48,177 nucleotides of DNA from Verrucomicrobiales bacterium (GTDB taxonomy: Bacteria; Verrucomicrobiota; Verrucomicrobiia; Limisphaerales; UBA9464). Of the stretch, positions 8,313 through 17,512 are shown one piece after another; positions within the stretch are counted from its first letter, which is position 1, and each line of letters starts with the position of its first letter. The stretch lies in NCBI GenBank assembly GCA_027490985.1, contig JAIXXC010000215.1, forward strand, positions 1-48,177, in the 5' to 3' direction. The translations under genes were made by a program, and so were the position numbers. The notes beneath the pieces are model-generated. The model ran no database searches, was not told where the DNA came from, and was given only the letters and a program-made list of their open reading frames with translations.

Positions 8313-9623
8313 TCAGGACCGCCGTGCCTCGTGCACCGGGGCCTCCTGTTTCAGCAGCACGGTCTGAGTGGGGAAGGCGAACTCCAGTTTCTCGGCGTCG
8401 AAGCGCTCCTTAACCTGAAGGTTCAGCGAGTGCAGGGCGGCGAGGTAGGTCGGCCAATCGCGCGTCTTGCACTGATGATTGACCTCGATGTTCAGAGCCG
8501 ATGCATCGAACCGATTGAAGACGACATGGCATTCCCCGGTCAGCGGGTGGGCGCTGAAGATGGATCGCAACAACTCCGCGGCGCGATCCACCCGTTGGGC
8601 CGGGGTATCATAGGTCAATCCGTAGTTGAGCACGGTGCGGATGAAGGGGCGGGCGGTCACATTGATCACCGTGTTGTTGCCCACCGACTTGTTCGGCAGG
8701 GTGATCAGGAATCCATCGGCGTTGCGCACCTGAGTCGCCCGGAGCCCCATGGCTTCGACCACCCCATCGACATCCGAACCCACCTTGATGCGGTCGCCCA
8801 CCTTGAACGGCTTGTCGACGAACACCGCCACGGCACCGAAGAGATTGGCCACCGAATCCTGTGCGGCCAAACCGAAGGCCAATCCGAGCACCGACACCGA
8901 TCCGAGGATCGCCGTGATGTCGACCCCGAGGTTGCCCAACAACGTCAGCGAGGTGATCAGGATCAACCCCGCCTTGAGCAACTTGCCGATGAGCATCACG
9001 AACTGCTCGTTGAACGCCACATCGCCGCCATGGCGCGGCTGATGTCTCCAAGCCGCCATCGCCAGATCGATGACCCGGAGAGCGATGAAGGTCAGGGCGA
9101 CGGCTCCCACGATCAGGGACAGGCGCGAGAGGTTGACCTCCAGCCAGGTGGGCCAATCGTAAAGCTCCAGGCCGATGTGGATCAGGAAGACCAGCGTGAT
9201 CGCCTTGACCGGACCATCGGCCAACTTCACGAAGATATCGTCCCACTCCGTGGTCGTCTTCGCCGCCCATTGCTTGAGCCGATTCCGGATGAACCAGTCC
9301 AGCGCCCTCGCAATGAAGAACGCGAGGACCAGATAGACCAGCGACGCGGCATACTGCCACCGTGGGATTCCCAGGAAACGCTCCTGCATACCCGGAATCC
9401 CGTTGATCCAGAACGACAATTCGGTCTGGTGGCTCTGGATGAACTGCTCGTCGATGACCTTGCGGGTGAGCGCGCTGGCCTTGGACGCCAGGTCCGAGTC
9501 TTTGGCGGCGGCATTCGTGGGCTCCGCCGCAAAGGCCTGGGACCACAGGCTCCACACGAGGGTGGCGGAACACAGGAACATCCCGAATTGGAAGACCAGT
9601 CTGGGCAACAGGCGGCGGATCAT
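8313..9623 (-). CDS. MscS-family mechanosensitive ion channel
   Basis: Inner-membrane tension-gated channel that relieves hypo-osmotic shock. The 436 residues start at the ATG at 9623 with a signal-like segment (LVFQFGMFLCSATLVWSLWS, then AFAAEP). A soluble periplasmic segment of about 70 residues and several membrane helices follow. The pore and beta domain signature is clear: LGSVSVLGLAFGLAAQDSV, NLFGAVAVFVDKPF, KVGDRIKVG, then the alpha/beta vestibule ending in FAFPTQTVLL. It is longer than E. coli MscS (286 residues) because of extra N-terminal helices. It is last in a minus-strand run nagB-ruvX-truA-mscS, 82 bases after truA. Upstream in-frame codons (to 9716) overlap truA and were rejected. 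Confidence 0.92.
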   Translation of the reverse strand: MIRRLLPRLVFQFGMFLCSATLVWSLWSQAFAAEPTNAAAKDSDLASKASALTRKVIDEQFIQSHQTELSFWINGIPGMQERFLGIPRWQYAASLVYLVLAFFIARALDWFIRNRLKQWAAKTTTEWDDIFVKLADGPVKAITLVFLIHIGLELYDWPTWLEVNLSRLSLIVGAVALTFIALRVIDLAMAAWRHQPRHGGDVAFNEQFVMLIGKLLKAGLILITSLTLLGNLGVDITAILGSVSVLGLAFGLAAQDSVANLFGAVAVFVDKPFKVGDRIKVGSDVDGVVEAMGLRATQVRNADGFLITLPNKSVGNNTVINVTARPFIRTVLNYGLTYDTPAQRVDRAAELLRSIFSAHPLTGECHVVFNRFDASALNIEVNHQCKTRDWPTYLAALHSLNLQVKERFDAEKLEFAFPTQTVLLKQEAPVHEARRS

Positions 9624-9705
9624 GGGCGGTGACGAGGTAGTCGCGGAACCGCCGACTGGCAAGACCGATTCCGCAAGCCCGTCCGGGCGATCGCCTTCGG
9701 GCCCG

Positions 9706-10599
9706 TCATTCGACATCGGCCGGGTGCGGTCTGCGGGGCATCCCCGGCTTGCGGTAGAACACCTTCCAGAGCACCAACCCCAGAGCCGGTGCGGTCATGC
9801 CCACGAGCTTGCGGTCGCGGGAGGCCAAGAGCGGCACGATGTCCTCCGGTCGAAAGCGGCCGTGCCCCACTTGCACCAGAGTCCCCACAATGCCCCGGCA
9901 CATCTTGTAGAGGAATCCATCGGCCTCGATGACCACCGTGATCCGGGGGCCCGACCGGAGGACGTCGCATCGGGTGACATTCCGGACGGTGTGACGCCGT
10001 TCGTATCCCGGTGAGGCGCTGAACGCCAGAAAGTCATGTCGCCCGACCAGCGTGGCCGCCGCGGCCCGCATGGCCCCCAGATCGATCGGCTTGGGCACGT
10101 GCCATTGCTGGCGCAGGCCCAGCGGATCGTGCGCCGAATCGTTCCAGACGGTGTACCGATACTGCTTTCCGATGGCGTCGAACCGGGCATGAAAATCGGC
10201 CCGGGTCCGGGCGGCCGCCGTCACCCGGATGTCTTCCGGCAAATGCGCATTGGCCGCGAGGATGAGCTTGTCGGCGGTCATCCGCCATTGCGCCTGGGGC
10301 ACATCGAAATGCACCGACATCCCCCGGGCATGCACTCCGGTGTCGGTCCGACTGGAACTGACGACCCGGGGAGCATGGCGGAAGAGCCTGCCCAGCGCCG
10401 CCTCCAGACACCCTTGGACGCTCGCGCCTTCTTGTTGCACCTGCCACCCGAGGTAGGCGGTGCCGTCGTAGGCCACGGTCAGGCGCACCCGCTGAAAACC
10501 CTCGGGAGCGGAGTCGGGGCGCTCACGGGTGCGTTTGAGCGGGGCCGCCTGAGCCGCAGAGCCCGCATCGTGCCCCGGAGGGATGGGATCCCGGATCAC
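9706..10599 (-). CDS. truA: tRNA pseudouridine(38-40) synthase
   Basis: Isomerises uridines 38, 39 and 40 in the tRNA anticodon stem. The core begins VRLTVAYDGTAYLGWQVQ; the catalytic aspartate is in SSRTDTGVHARG; later family motifs are RYTVWND, DFLAFSASP and FLYKMCRGIVGTLVQVG. I place the start at GTG 10599, which overlaps the ruvX stop in a GTGA arrangement and gives 297 residues. A GTG at the V of VRLTVAYDG would give a protein closer to the usual 260 residues, so the first 38 residues or so are uncertain. The frame stays open further upstream inside ruvX, but that is shadow coding. The overlap suggests translational coupling to ruvX. Confidence 0.93.
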   Translation of the reverse strand: MIRDPIPPGHDAGSAAQAAPLKRTRERPDSAPEGFQRVRLTVAYDGTAYLGWQVQQEGASVQGCLEAALGRLFRHAPRVVSSSRTDTGVHARGMSVHFDVPQAQWRMTADKLILAANAHLPEDIRVTAAARTRADFHARFDAIGKQYRYTVWNDSAHDPLGLRQQWHVPKPIDLGAMRAAAATLVGRHDFLAFSASPGYERRHTVRNVTRCDVLRSGPRITVVIEADGFLYKMCRGIVGTLVQVGHGRFRPEDIVPLLASRDRKLVGMTAPALGLVLWKVFYRKPGMPRRPHPADVE

Positions 10600-11009
10600 G
10601 GCGCCAAACTGTCGAGATACCCCTGCAGGAGAACGGCCGCCGCCGCCGCGTCGATCTTGCCACGCTGATTGGCCGCCTTGGTACCGCCGCTGCGCAGCGC
10701 CTTGGCCGCCGACACCGTGGTCAACCGCTCGTCCCAGGTGCGGATGGGCACCACGATCACATCCTTGAGGGCGGCGATGAACTCCCGGGCCTTGTTGGCG
10801 GCCTCGCCGTAGGTGCCGTCCATGTTGCGGGGCATGCCCACCACGATGAGTTCCACCTGCTGATCCCGGATGAGCTCCTTGACCCGATCGACCAGCGCGA
10901 GGAACGGCTCGGCCGGGATGAATTCGAGCGGGCGGGCGATCATCCGCAATTCGTCGCTGATGGCGACACCCACGCGGACGCTGCCGGGATCGAGAGCCAG
11001 GACACGCAT
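10596..11009 (-). CDS. ruvX: RuvX/YqgF putative pre-16S rRNA nuclease
   Basis: RNase H-fold nuclease family (YqgF) linked to 16S rRNA 5' end maturation and historically annotated as a Holliday junction resolvase. The 137 residues are typical. Visible motifs are the first catalytic Asp in LALDPGSVRVGVAISD, VVGMPRNMDGT, RTWDERLTTVSA and the final acidic residue in KIDAAAAAVLLQGYL. The start ATG at 11009 lies 3 bases after the nagB stop (11013-11015 on this strand), and the stop overlaps the truA start. Confidence 0.94.
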   Translation of the reverse strand: MRVLALDPGSVRVGVAISDELRMIARPLEFIPAEPFLALVDRVKELIRDQQVELIVVGMPRNMDGTYGEAANKAREFIAALKDVIVVPIRTWDERLTTVSAAKALRSGGTKAANQRGKIDAAAAAVLLQGYLDSLAP

Positions 11010-11012
11010 GGC

Positions 11013-11792
11013 TCAGAGCAACGAGGCCGAGTCGGTGTCGATGAGCAGGACCGCCGCCGGGTTGCGTCGAAGGATCGAGGCCGGGCAGAGGGAATTGACC
11101 GGGCCCTGAAGGAGGTTCTTCACGGGAACGGCCTTGCGCTTCTCCGGGGCGACGCACATCACCTTGCGGGCCGTCATCAAGGCGGGCAGCGTCAGGGTGA
11201 TGGCGTAGGGCGGCACGGTTTCCAACGACGAGAAATGTCCCTCCTTCACCTGCTGCATCTTGCAGGCGTCATCGAGGCGGACGGCTTTGACCCACTCGGA
11301 GTCGTCCAACCGGGCCACATGCGGGTCGTTGAAGGCCAGGTGGCCGTTCTCGCCCACTCCCAGGCAGCACAAGTCGATGGCCTGCGATTGGAGCAACGCC
11401 GTGTAGCGGGCGCACTCCACGTGGGGCAGATCGCAATCGCCGTGGATGTAATGGAACGCCTTCGGCTTCACCAGCGATTCGACGCGCTGCTTCATGTAGT
11501 GGCGAAAGCTGGCCGGATGCTCGGCCGAGATGCCCAGGTACTCGTCCATGTGGAACAGCGTGACCTTGGACCAGTCGATGCCGCCCAAGGCCACGAGGTT
11601 CTTCAGGAATTGGATCTGCGAATTGCCGGTGGCCAGGATGGCCGCGGCCGAACCGTTGCGGGCGATCGTGTCGGCGAGGTAGTTGCGGACATCCAAAGCC
11701 ACATACGCGGCCAGGTCGGGTTGGCTGGCGAAGACGTGGACGTCCAGGGCATCGGCCTTGAACGAACGGACGGGGGCATGCGAATCGCTCAT
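11013..11792 (-). CDS. nagB: Glucosamine-6-phosphate deaminase
   Basis: Converts glucosamine 6-phosphate to fructose 6-phosphate and ammonia, the entry of amino sugars into glycolysis. The 259 residues start at the ATG at 11792. Visible motifs are the phosphate-binding LATGNSQ, the catalytic Asp region FHMDEYLGIS, and the GVGENGHLAFNDP block with the ring-opening His. The final region VKNLLQGPVNSLCPASIL is also typical. It lies 62 bases downstream of a sugar-type ABC ATPase and directly before ruvX, suggesting amino-sugar import followed by catabolism, although no kinase, deacetylase or permease is present in the window. Confidence 0.93.
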   Translation of the reverse strand: MSDSHAPVRSFKADALDVHVFASQPDLAAYVALDVRNYLADTIARNGSAAAILATGNSQIQFLKNLVALGGIDWSKVTLFHMDEYLGISAEHPASFRHYMKQRVESLVKPKAFHYIHGDCDLPHVECARYTALLQSQAIDLCCLGVGENGHLAFNDPHVARLDDSEWVKAVRLDDACKMQQVKEGHFSSLETVPPYAITLTLPALMTARKVMCVAPEKRKAVPVKNLLQGPVNSLCPASILRRNPAAVLLIDTDSASLL

Positions 11793-11854
11793 TGAATTGC
11801 GCGAACCATGGCCTGAGCGCCGCCCGAGGACAAGGCCTTGCCGAGATGGCCCTG

Positions 11855-13354
11855 TCAGGCGCCTTCCACCGCCGCAGCCAGCAGCGAGGCCTCGGTCCAC
11901 TGGTCGGCCGGTCGCAGGGCCACCATGCGCCCCCGATGGAACACCCCGATGGTGTCGCAAACTCCGAGCAACTCCGGCAGGTAGGAACTGGCCATAACCA
12001 CCGCCTTTCCGCGGGAGACCGCGGCGTCGATCTGACGGTAGATGTGCACCTTGCTGCCCACGTCGATCCCGCGGGTCGGCTCATCCAAGAGCAGCACCTG
12101 GGAGTCGTGATACATCAGGCGCCCGAAGGCCACCTTCTGCTGATTGCCTCCGGAAAGCTCATGAACCGACTGCGAGTGACTGTGCGCCCGGATGTCCAGC
12201 GGGCCCATCCAGTCGCGCGCCTCCCGGTGCTCCGAGGGCGGATGCCAGAATCCCCAACGCACCAACGACCCCGGCCGGGTGATGAAGAGGTTTTCAGCGA
12301 TGCTTCGGGCCAGGAGCAACCCGTCCTCCTTGCGGTTTTCGCTCAGGAAGCCAAGGCCGCTCTCCCACCGCTGGCGAGGCGTGTGCGCCGAGATGTCCGA
12401 CTCCCCCAGAGTCACCGTGCCGGACCGGAGGGCATCGAGCCCGAAGGCCGCCCGCAAGGTCTCCGATCGGCCGGCCCCCACGAGACCGAACAGCCCCAAC
12501 ACCTCGCCGCTCCTGAGGCTGAAGCTCACCTCGGTCGGCTTCTCCACGCCCTGCAAGGCCTGGACCTGGAACACGCTGCGGCCGAGGGATCGGGGGCTGC
12601 GCGGATACAGATCCTGGACCTCGCGGCCCACCATGATCCGGATGAGTTCCGGATTGGAGATCTCCGGAAGATTCCCCGAGGCCACGCTGGCCCCGTCGCG
12701 GAGCACCGTGAAGCGCGAGCACACCCGCCGCGATTCCTCCAGGAAATGGGAGACGTACAGCAGGCTGACCCCCTCCCCGCGAAGGCGGTCCAGGACCGCG
12801 AAGAGATGTTCGGTATCGGCCCGGGTCAGGCTCGAGGTGGGCTCATCGAGGATGAGCACCCGGGGTCGGGATCGCAGCGCCCGGGCGATCTCCACCAACT
12901 GCTGCTGGGCGATGGGCAGCTCCCCGGAGATCGCATCGAGCGGGATCGATTCGGCCCCCAGATGCCGGAGGGCCTCGGCCGCCACCTGACGCTGTCGGGA
13001 TCGGGCCACCCATCCCCAGGCCGAGGGTTCCTCGCCCAGGGTGATGTTCTCGGCGACCGTCAGATGCGGCGCCAGATTGAGCTCCTGGTGGATCATCGCC
13101 ACCCCGGCGCGCTGGGCGGCGATGGGGTCCTCGGGCCGATAGTCGATCCCGTCCAGCGTCATGGAGCCCGCATCGGCAGCGTGGACCCCGCTCAGGATTT
13201 TGAGGAGGGTGCTCTTGCCGGCTCCGTTCTCGCCGATGAGCGCCAGGGCCTCTCCGGGACCGAGCGACAGGCTCACCCCCCGCAGTGCCTGCGTGGCACC
13301 GAAGGATTTGGTGATTCCGTTGAGTTCGAGTCGTGGAGGCACGGTCGGCAACAC
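11855..13354 (-). CDS. Sugar ABC transporter ATPase with two nucleotide-binding domains (RbsA/MglA type)
   Basis: Energises import of monosaccharides in the CUT2 class. The 499 residues contain two ABC domains. The first has Walker A GENGAGKSTLLKILSG, Q-loop region MIHQELNLAPHLTV, a weak signature (ELPIAQQQLVEIARAL) and Walker B LILDEPTSSL. The second has a degenerate P-loop GLVGAGRSETL, QRWESGLGFLSENRKEDG, signature HELSGGNQQKVAFG and Walker B LLLDEPTRGID. That asymmetry is normal for RbsA-like proteins. No ATG lies near the N-terminus: GTG 13354, TTG 13351 or a GTG four codons in are candidates. There is no permease or binding protein next to it, which is unusual for this class. nagB follows 62 bases downstream. 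Confidence 0.9.
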   Translation of the reverse strand: MLPTVPPRLELNGITKSFGATQALRGVSLSLGPGEALALIGENGAGKSTLLKILSGVHAADAGSMTLDGIDYRPEDPIAAQRAGVAMIHQELNLAPHLTVAENITLGEEPSAWGWVARSRQRQVAAEALRHLGAESIPLDAISGELPIAQQQLVEIARALRSRPRVLILDEPTSSLTRADTEHLFAVLDRLRGEGVSLLYVSHFLEESRRVCSRFTVLRDGASVASGNLPEISNPELIRIMVGREVQDLYPRSPRSLGRSVFQVQALQGVEKPTEVSFSLRSGEVLGLFGLVGAGRSETLRAAFGLDALRSGTVTLGESDISAHTPRQRWESGLGFLSENRKEDGLLLARSIAENLFITRPGSLVRWGFWHPPSEHREARDWMGPLDIRAHSHSQSVHELSGGNQQKVAFGRLMYHDSQVLLLDEPTRGIDVGSKVHIYRQIDAAVSRGKAVVMASSYLPELLGVCDTIGVFHRGRMVALRPADQWTEASLLAAAVEGA

Positions 13355-13459
13355 GACTCTCCGGTGCCGGCCGCGGGCAAGTCCATCGACCGTCGGGCCC
13401 CGGGGAAATCGTCACGACCAAACTAGCGATCCGATCCCGATGGCTTCAAGCTCCGGTCT

Positions 13460-14320
13460 GTGTCCGAGATCAACTCCACGGAACCTGTCCCGGGTTCGGC
13501 CCCGGGTCCGATCGCACCTTGCCCCACCGATCGACCGACCCATCCCCGTCGACTGGGTCTCAACCGCGATGGGTATCGCGGCGAGCGCATCGAGGTCCGG
13601 CCCGTCATCCAGGAAATCCGCTCCTGGGCCCGACACCACGGCTTCACCGAGCAGACCTCCGTCTTCGGCGACCATGAGCTCGTGTTCTTGTCGCGTTTGG
13701 GCCGCCCCGGCTCCCGGGTCTACCTCTCGGCCGGAATCCACGGCGACGAGCCGGCCGGTCTCATCGCCATCCGCGATCTGATCCGCGACAACCCCTGGCC
13801 TGAAACCCTCAATCTGGGCATTTGCCCCTGCCTCAATCCCCAGGGCTGCGACTCGGGGACCCGCGAAAACGCCGCCGGACACGACCTGAACCGGGACTAC
13901 CGCAACCCGCGATCCACCGAAGTCCGGCTCCATCTGGAGTGGCTCTCGAGTCAACCACCCTGGGATGTCTCGCTCTGCCTCCACGAAGACTGGGAGTCGC
14001 ATGGATTCTACCTCTACGAATTGAATCCCTCCTCCCGGCCTTCGCTGGCCGGCCCGATCCTCGAAACGGTGGGAGCCCTGTGCCCCATCGACCCCTCGTC
14101 CTGGATCGACGGGAAACCGACCAATGCCCCGGGCCTCATCCGCCCGGAGGTGGATCCGCGACACCGCCCCGACTGGCCCGAATCGTTCTGGTTGCTCCAG
14201 AACGGTTGCCCCCACGGCTACACGCTCGAAGCCCCCTCCGACTGGCCCCTGCCCGTTCGGGCCGAGGCGCTGCGGCAGGCGGTGCAGGTGGCGACCCACC
14301 GATTGGCCCTCGGGTTCTGA
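13460..14320 (+). CDS. M14 / succinylglutamate desuccinylase-aspartoacylase-like zinc hydrolase
   Basis: 286 residues from a GTG at 13460. The zinc-binding HxxE is in LSAGIHGDEPAGLIAIRDL; the third ligand His is likely in SLCLHEDWESHGFYLYE; GHDLNRDYRNP corresponds to the substrate-carboxylate and arginine region of M14 enzymes; YTLEAPSDWPL carries the catalytic Glu. The family removes acyl groups from amino acids (AstE) or cleaves peptides (MpaA-like murein peptide amidase); which applies cannot be told here. There is no signal peptide, so it is cytoplasmic. It is divergent from the ABC ATPase with a 105-base gap and precedes recF by 72 bases. The Pro-rich first 30 residues make the exact start uncertain. 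Confidence 0.82.
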   Translation: MSEINSTEPVPGSAPGPIAPCPTDRPTHPRRLGLNRDGYRGERIEVRPVIQEIRSWARHHGFTEQTSVFGDHELVFLSRLGRPGSRVYLSAGIHGDEPAGLIAIRDLIRDNPWPETLNLGICPCLNPQGCDSGTRENAAGHDLNRDYRNPRSTEVRLHLEWLSSQPPWDVSLCLHEDWESHGFYLYELNPSSRPSLAGPILETVGALCPIDPSSWIDGKPTNAPGLIRPEVDPRHRPDWPESFWLLQNGCPHGYTLEAPSDWPLPVRAEALRQAVQVATHRLALGF

Positions 14321-14392
14321 ACGGCACACTCCAGCCCCGACGGGCCTCTTTTCTTCGACACCCCCGCCACGAACCCCGCAGACTTCGCCCTC

Positions 14393-15475
14393 ATGCATCT
14401 GTCCCGGCTGAAACTGCGCGACTTCCGGAATTACGTCCGGTTGGACGCCGAATTCGGTCCCGGCTGCCATGTCCTCCTGGGCAACAACGCCCAGGGCAAG
14501 ACCAACATCCTCGAGGCCGTCTACCTGCTGGCCACGCTCCGGTCATTCCGGGGATGCGGTGGCGCCCAGATGATCCGCCAGGGAGCCAAGGGCTACTTCG
14601 TGGGCGGATCGGTGGTGGGACAGGGTGTCAGCGAGATCAAGGCCTATTGGTCGCCGCGGGAACGCAAGCTGTCGCTCAACGAGCGGCCCATCCGCCGATT
14701 GGCCGATTACTTCGGCGTCCTGCGGGCGGTGGTCTTCTGTTCCGAGGATCTGGCCCTGGTCAAGGGTCCGGCCCAGGGACGGCGGCGCTTTCTCGACCTT
14801 CTCCTGGCCCAGACCGTGCCCGGTTACCTGACCCTCCTGATGCGCTATGCCAAGGCGCTGCGCTCCCGCAATGCCCTGCTCAAGCAGGCCCTGATCGATC
14901 TGGTCGAATTGGACGGCTTCACGCTGGAACTGGTCCAGGCGGGTGAGGCGCTGATCGCGGCGCGGCGCGAGTTCGTCCCGGCGCTGGCGCCCAGGGTGCA
15001 ATCGGCCTTCCGGCGCATCGCCGCCGAGAGCGACGCGCTGTCGCTGCATTACCAACCCGGGGTCGCCGGTGACTTCGCCGTGACGCTGTCGCAATCGCGC
15101 ACCCGGGAGCGAGCCCTCAAGACCACCGTGGTGGGCCCCCACCGCGATGACCTGACCCTGCTGGTCAACGACCGGGCCGCCGCCCCATTCACCAGCGAGG
15201 GGCAGAAACGGACGCTGGCCATCGCCCTGAAACTGGCGCAGGCCGAACACCTCGCTGACGTGCACGGCACTCCGCCGCTGCTGCTGATCGACGATGTGAT
15301 GGGAGAACTCGATGCGCGACGGCGAGCCGCCTTCGTGCCGCTGCTCCAGCACTCCTTTCGAGCCGGAGGTCAGGTCTTCATGACCTGCACCGAAGAGAAT
15401 TGGCCCCGTCAACTCGGCTGCGAACTGCAGCGCTGGAAAGTCGAACAAGGGCATCTGGCGCGCGGTGCGGAATAA
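14393..15475 (+). CDS. recF: DNA replication and repair protein RecF
   Basis: SMC-like ATPase that helps load RecA at gaps (RecFOR pathway). The 360 residues have the canonical start MHLSRLKLRDFRNYVRL, Walker A LGNNAQGKTNILEAV, the TLRSFRGC segment, the conserved FCSEDLALVKGPAQGRRRFLD region, VVGPHRDDL, signature TSEGQKRTLAIALKLAQ and Walker B LLLIDDVMGELDARRR. ATG at 14393 is clear. It is not next to dnaA, dnaN or gyrB in this window; it follows the M14-like gene and converges with an exported protein gene on the minus strand. Confidence 0.95.
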   Translation: MHLSRLKLRDFRNYVRLDAEFGPGCHVLLGNNAQGKTNILEAVYLLATLRSFRGCGGAQMIRQGAKGYFVGGSVVGQGVSEIKAYWSPRERKLSLNERPIRRLADYFGVLRAVVFCSEDLALVKGPAQGRRRFLDLLLAQTVPGYLTLLMRYAKALRSRNALLKQALIDLVELDGFTLELVQAGEALIAARREFVPALAPRVQSAFRRIAAESDALSLHYQPGVAGDFAVTLSQSRTRERALKTTVVGPHRDDLTLLVNDRAAAPFTSEGQKRTLAIALKLAQAEHLADVHGTPPLLLIDDVMGELDARRRAAFVPLLQHSFRAGGQVFMTCTEENWPRQLGCELQRWKVEQGHLARGAE

Positions 15476-15525
15476 CCCCGACCCGCCCAACCCGCCCAGG
15501 GGCCCCATCCCGGGCCGCCCCGGCC

Positions 15526-16443
15526 TCAACGGGCCTTGGGAGCCCCGGTGGGCGGCAGGATCGGCGCCATCAGGGAGTTGGTCTTCGACCCCGGCTTGGA
15601 AACCGTGTTGGTCCCGGTCGCCGACGCCTCCTCCGGCGGGGTGATGTCGCCGTTGCCCGCGCGGCGGGTCGCCCGAACGACGGCCACGTCGCCGGTCCCA
15701 TCGACTCCCAGCATCGGGCGCCCGGTGCGGGCGATGTAGTTGTGGCGGAGGGCGACGGTGCCGTCCTGGTCGATGCGGTGGTGCAGGAAATCGTCGGCCC
15801 CGTACTGATGGAGCACATGCAGTCGGTTGTGGGCATCCATGGCCATCGAGGGCGGGTTGAATGACACCACCGTTCCGAGCGGGATCACCCGGTACGTCAC
15901 GGTCGCCTCCGGATTGGTGATCACGGCGAAGATGCGGGCCCGCCTGAGGTAATTGGCCTGCACGATCGCGTAGCGCCGGCGCTGTCCTGCGACACCGCTG
16001 ACACCGAACTCCCGCTCCCACAGCACCACCCCATGCATGATCTCGAACTCGATGGGCGCCGTCGCCACATGGGTCTCGCCCGGACCGGTCACGACCGTGG
16101 CCGACACCTGGTAACGCCCGACCTGCTCCAACTGGAAGAGGGGCGTGAGATCGAAGCGCAACGTGGCGCGCGCCCCCGTCTTCAGTGTGAAGGCTCCGGT
16201 CTCGTCCAGTTCGGCCTTCCGCTGCACCACCGCACCGCTGACATTCTCGACACTGAAGCGGAGCCAATCGGCCCGCTCGCCCAGACGCAGCGGAGCTCCC
16301 GTGAAATTGGCGATCCGGAGGATGACCTCGGAAGTCTCTCCCGCGAGGAACTTGTCCTGTTCGAACTCCAACTTCACATCCACCTGAGCCCGGAGAGCCA
16401 GAGTCAACAGGAACAGCGAGAGCCAAGACGGGATGCGGTGCAC
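15526..16443 (-). CDS. Exported protein of unknown function
   Basis: 305 residues starting with a Sec signal (MHRIPSWLSLFLLTLALRAQ). The first half (about 20-140) looks like an Ig-like beta domain: KLEFEQDKFLAGETSEVILRI, LRFSVENVSG, then VGRYQVSATVVTG. The middle has NPPSMAMDAHNRLHVLHQYG and DGTVALRHNYI, reminiscent of a propeller blade. The last 45 residues are Pro, Thr and Ser rich and probably disordered. I do not recognise a named family. It lies 85 bases downstream of the LamG-like lipoprotein gene on the same strand, so the two may be cotranscribed cell-envelope proteins. Confidence 0.8.
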   Translation of the reverse strand: MHRIPSWLSLFLLTLALRAQVDVKLEFEQDKFLAGETSEVILRIANFTGAPLRLGERADWLRFSVENVSGAVVQRKAELDETGAFTLKTGARATLRFDLTPLFQLEQVGRYQVSATVVTGPGETHVATAPIEFEIMHGVVLWEREFGVSGVAGQRRRYAIVQANYLRRARIFAVITNPEATVTYRVIPLGTVVSFNPPSMAMDAHNRLHVLHQYGADDFLHHRIDQDGTVALRHNYIARTGRPMLGVDGTGDVAVVRATRRAGNGDITPPEEASATGTNTVSKPGSKTNSLMAPILPPTGAPKAR

Positions 16444-16528
16444 GGCAAGGACTGTACGAGGCTCGCTGCCAAATGGAAAGGGCGCGAAGCGAGGGGTGCT
16501 CCACCCCGGATGCCCGGAGGCGGACCGG

Positions 16529-17398
16529 TCAGCGCCCTCGATGGAGATCAGTGACCCCGCCCGGCAGGCGATGCAACGCCCTCACCTCGTCCGCGCTCAA
16601 CGCGCGGTCGAACACCGCCAGATCATCCATCCACCCCGTGTAGCCCAGGCCCAGCATCATCACCGCCTCGTCCGGGTTCCACGAATAGGTGTGGCGACGT
16701 TCGGTCAGTCCCCCCACCGGTTCCCCATCGAGGTAGAGCGCCACCCGACCGTCGGGCTGGCCGGTGTTGAAGTTCTCGCAGGTGAAGACCACCTGATGCC
16801 ACTCCTCGCGCCGGAACGGCGGTCGGGACACCACCACCAGCGGCTTGTCGGACAACGGCATCTTGCCCCAATCCCGCCCCTCGGGATTCCAGACCTTCTT
16901 GTCGGCATAAGTCCCCAGGCGCAGATGCTTGGGCTGTTCTTCGGGAGTGAATTCCACGAACACCGCGGCATCGTCCCAGGCCTTCGCCGTGATCTGGATC
17001 ACATCGGCATATTCCTTCGGGATGTCGATCTCGGGCGTGGTCCTGAGCCAGAAACTGACTGTCGCGGACCACCTGGTGGGCTTCCACGGAAAATTGCCCG
17101 GCACCCGGAAACCCACCACCTGGGAGATCTTCCGCTCGAAACGCAGAGCGCCCCCATGACGCCCGGCCTGCGGGTCGATCCAGACGGCCCCATTGGTGGG
17201 AAGGCCCGCCTCGGTCTTGCGGGGGGCTTCCCACTGCGGCCCGGTCTGGAACCGACGCTCACCGGCCCCGACCACCGCGTCCGGCGACCGGTCGAACGGA
17301 GCATGGAACACCAGGGACGAGGCCATTCGAGAGGGAGCCTTGCCGAGGGTGCAGCCGGTCAGCAACGCGACCGCGGCCAGCAGAAACAGGGTGCGCAT
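16529..17398 (-). CDS. LamG / concanavalin-like lipoprotein
   Basis: 289 residues from ATG 17398. The N-terminus MRTLFLLAAVALLTGCTLG has a clear lipobox (LLTGC), so an anchored lipoprotein is expected. The rest is a single jelly-roll domain of LamG/laminin-G-3 type: LVFHAPFDRS, ATVSFWLRTTPEID, REEWHQVVFTCENF, GRVALYLDGEPVGG and the terminal GYTGWMDDLAVFDRALSADEVRAL, which is the standard ending of these domains. Such domains bind carbohydrate or serve as surface modules; no catalytic residues are evident. Its promoter is probably shared with the divergent mqnE in the 114-base gap. Confidence 0.85.
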   Translation of the reverse strand: MRTLFLLAAVALLTGCTLGKAPSRMASSLVFHAPFDRSPDAVVGAGERRFQTGPQWEAPRKTEAGLPTNGAVWIDPQAGRHGGALRFERKISQVVGFRVPGNFPWKPTRWSATVSFWLRTTPEIDIPKEYADVIQITAKAWDDAAVFVEFTPEEQPKHLRLGTYADKKVWNPEGRDWGKMPLSDKPLVVVSRPPFRREEWHQVVFTCENFNTGQPDGRVALYLDGEPVGGLTERRHTYSWNPDEAVMMLGLGYTGWMDDLAVFDRALSADEVRALHRLPGGVTDLHRGR

Positions 17399-17512
17399 GG
17401 CTTCAGCATGCCCACCTTCCATGCGACTGGGAACCCTCTTCCTCTCCCTCTTGGGCCCCTCGTTCGCCCACGCCCGAGTTGCGTCGGGCGGGGTTTGCTG
17501 TTTCCTACGGAC

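Noticed and set aside
9706-11157. A longer N-terminus for TruA within the ruvX and nagB region
   Set aside because: The upstream codons overlap ruvX in another frame and have no homology; GTG at 10599 is the furthest sensible start.
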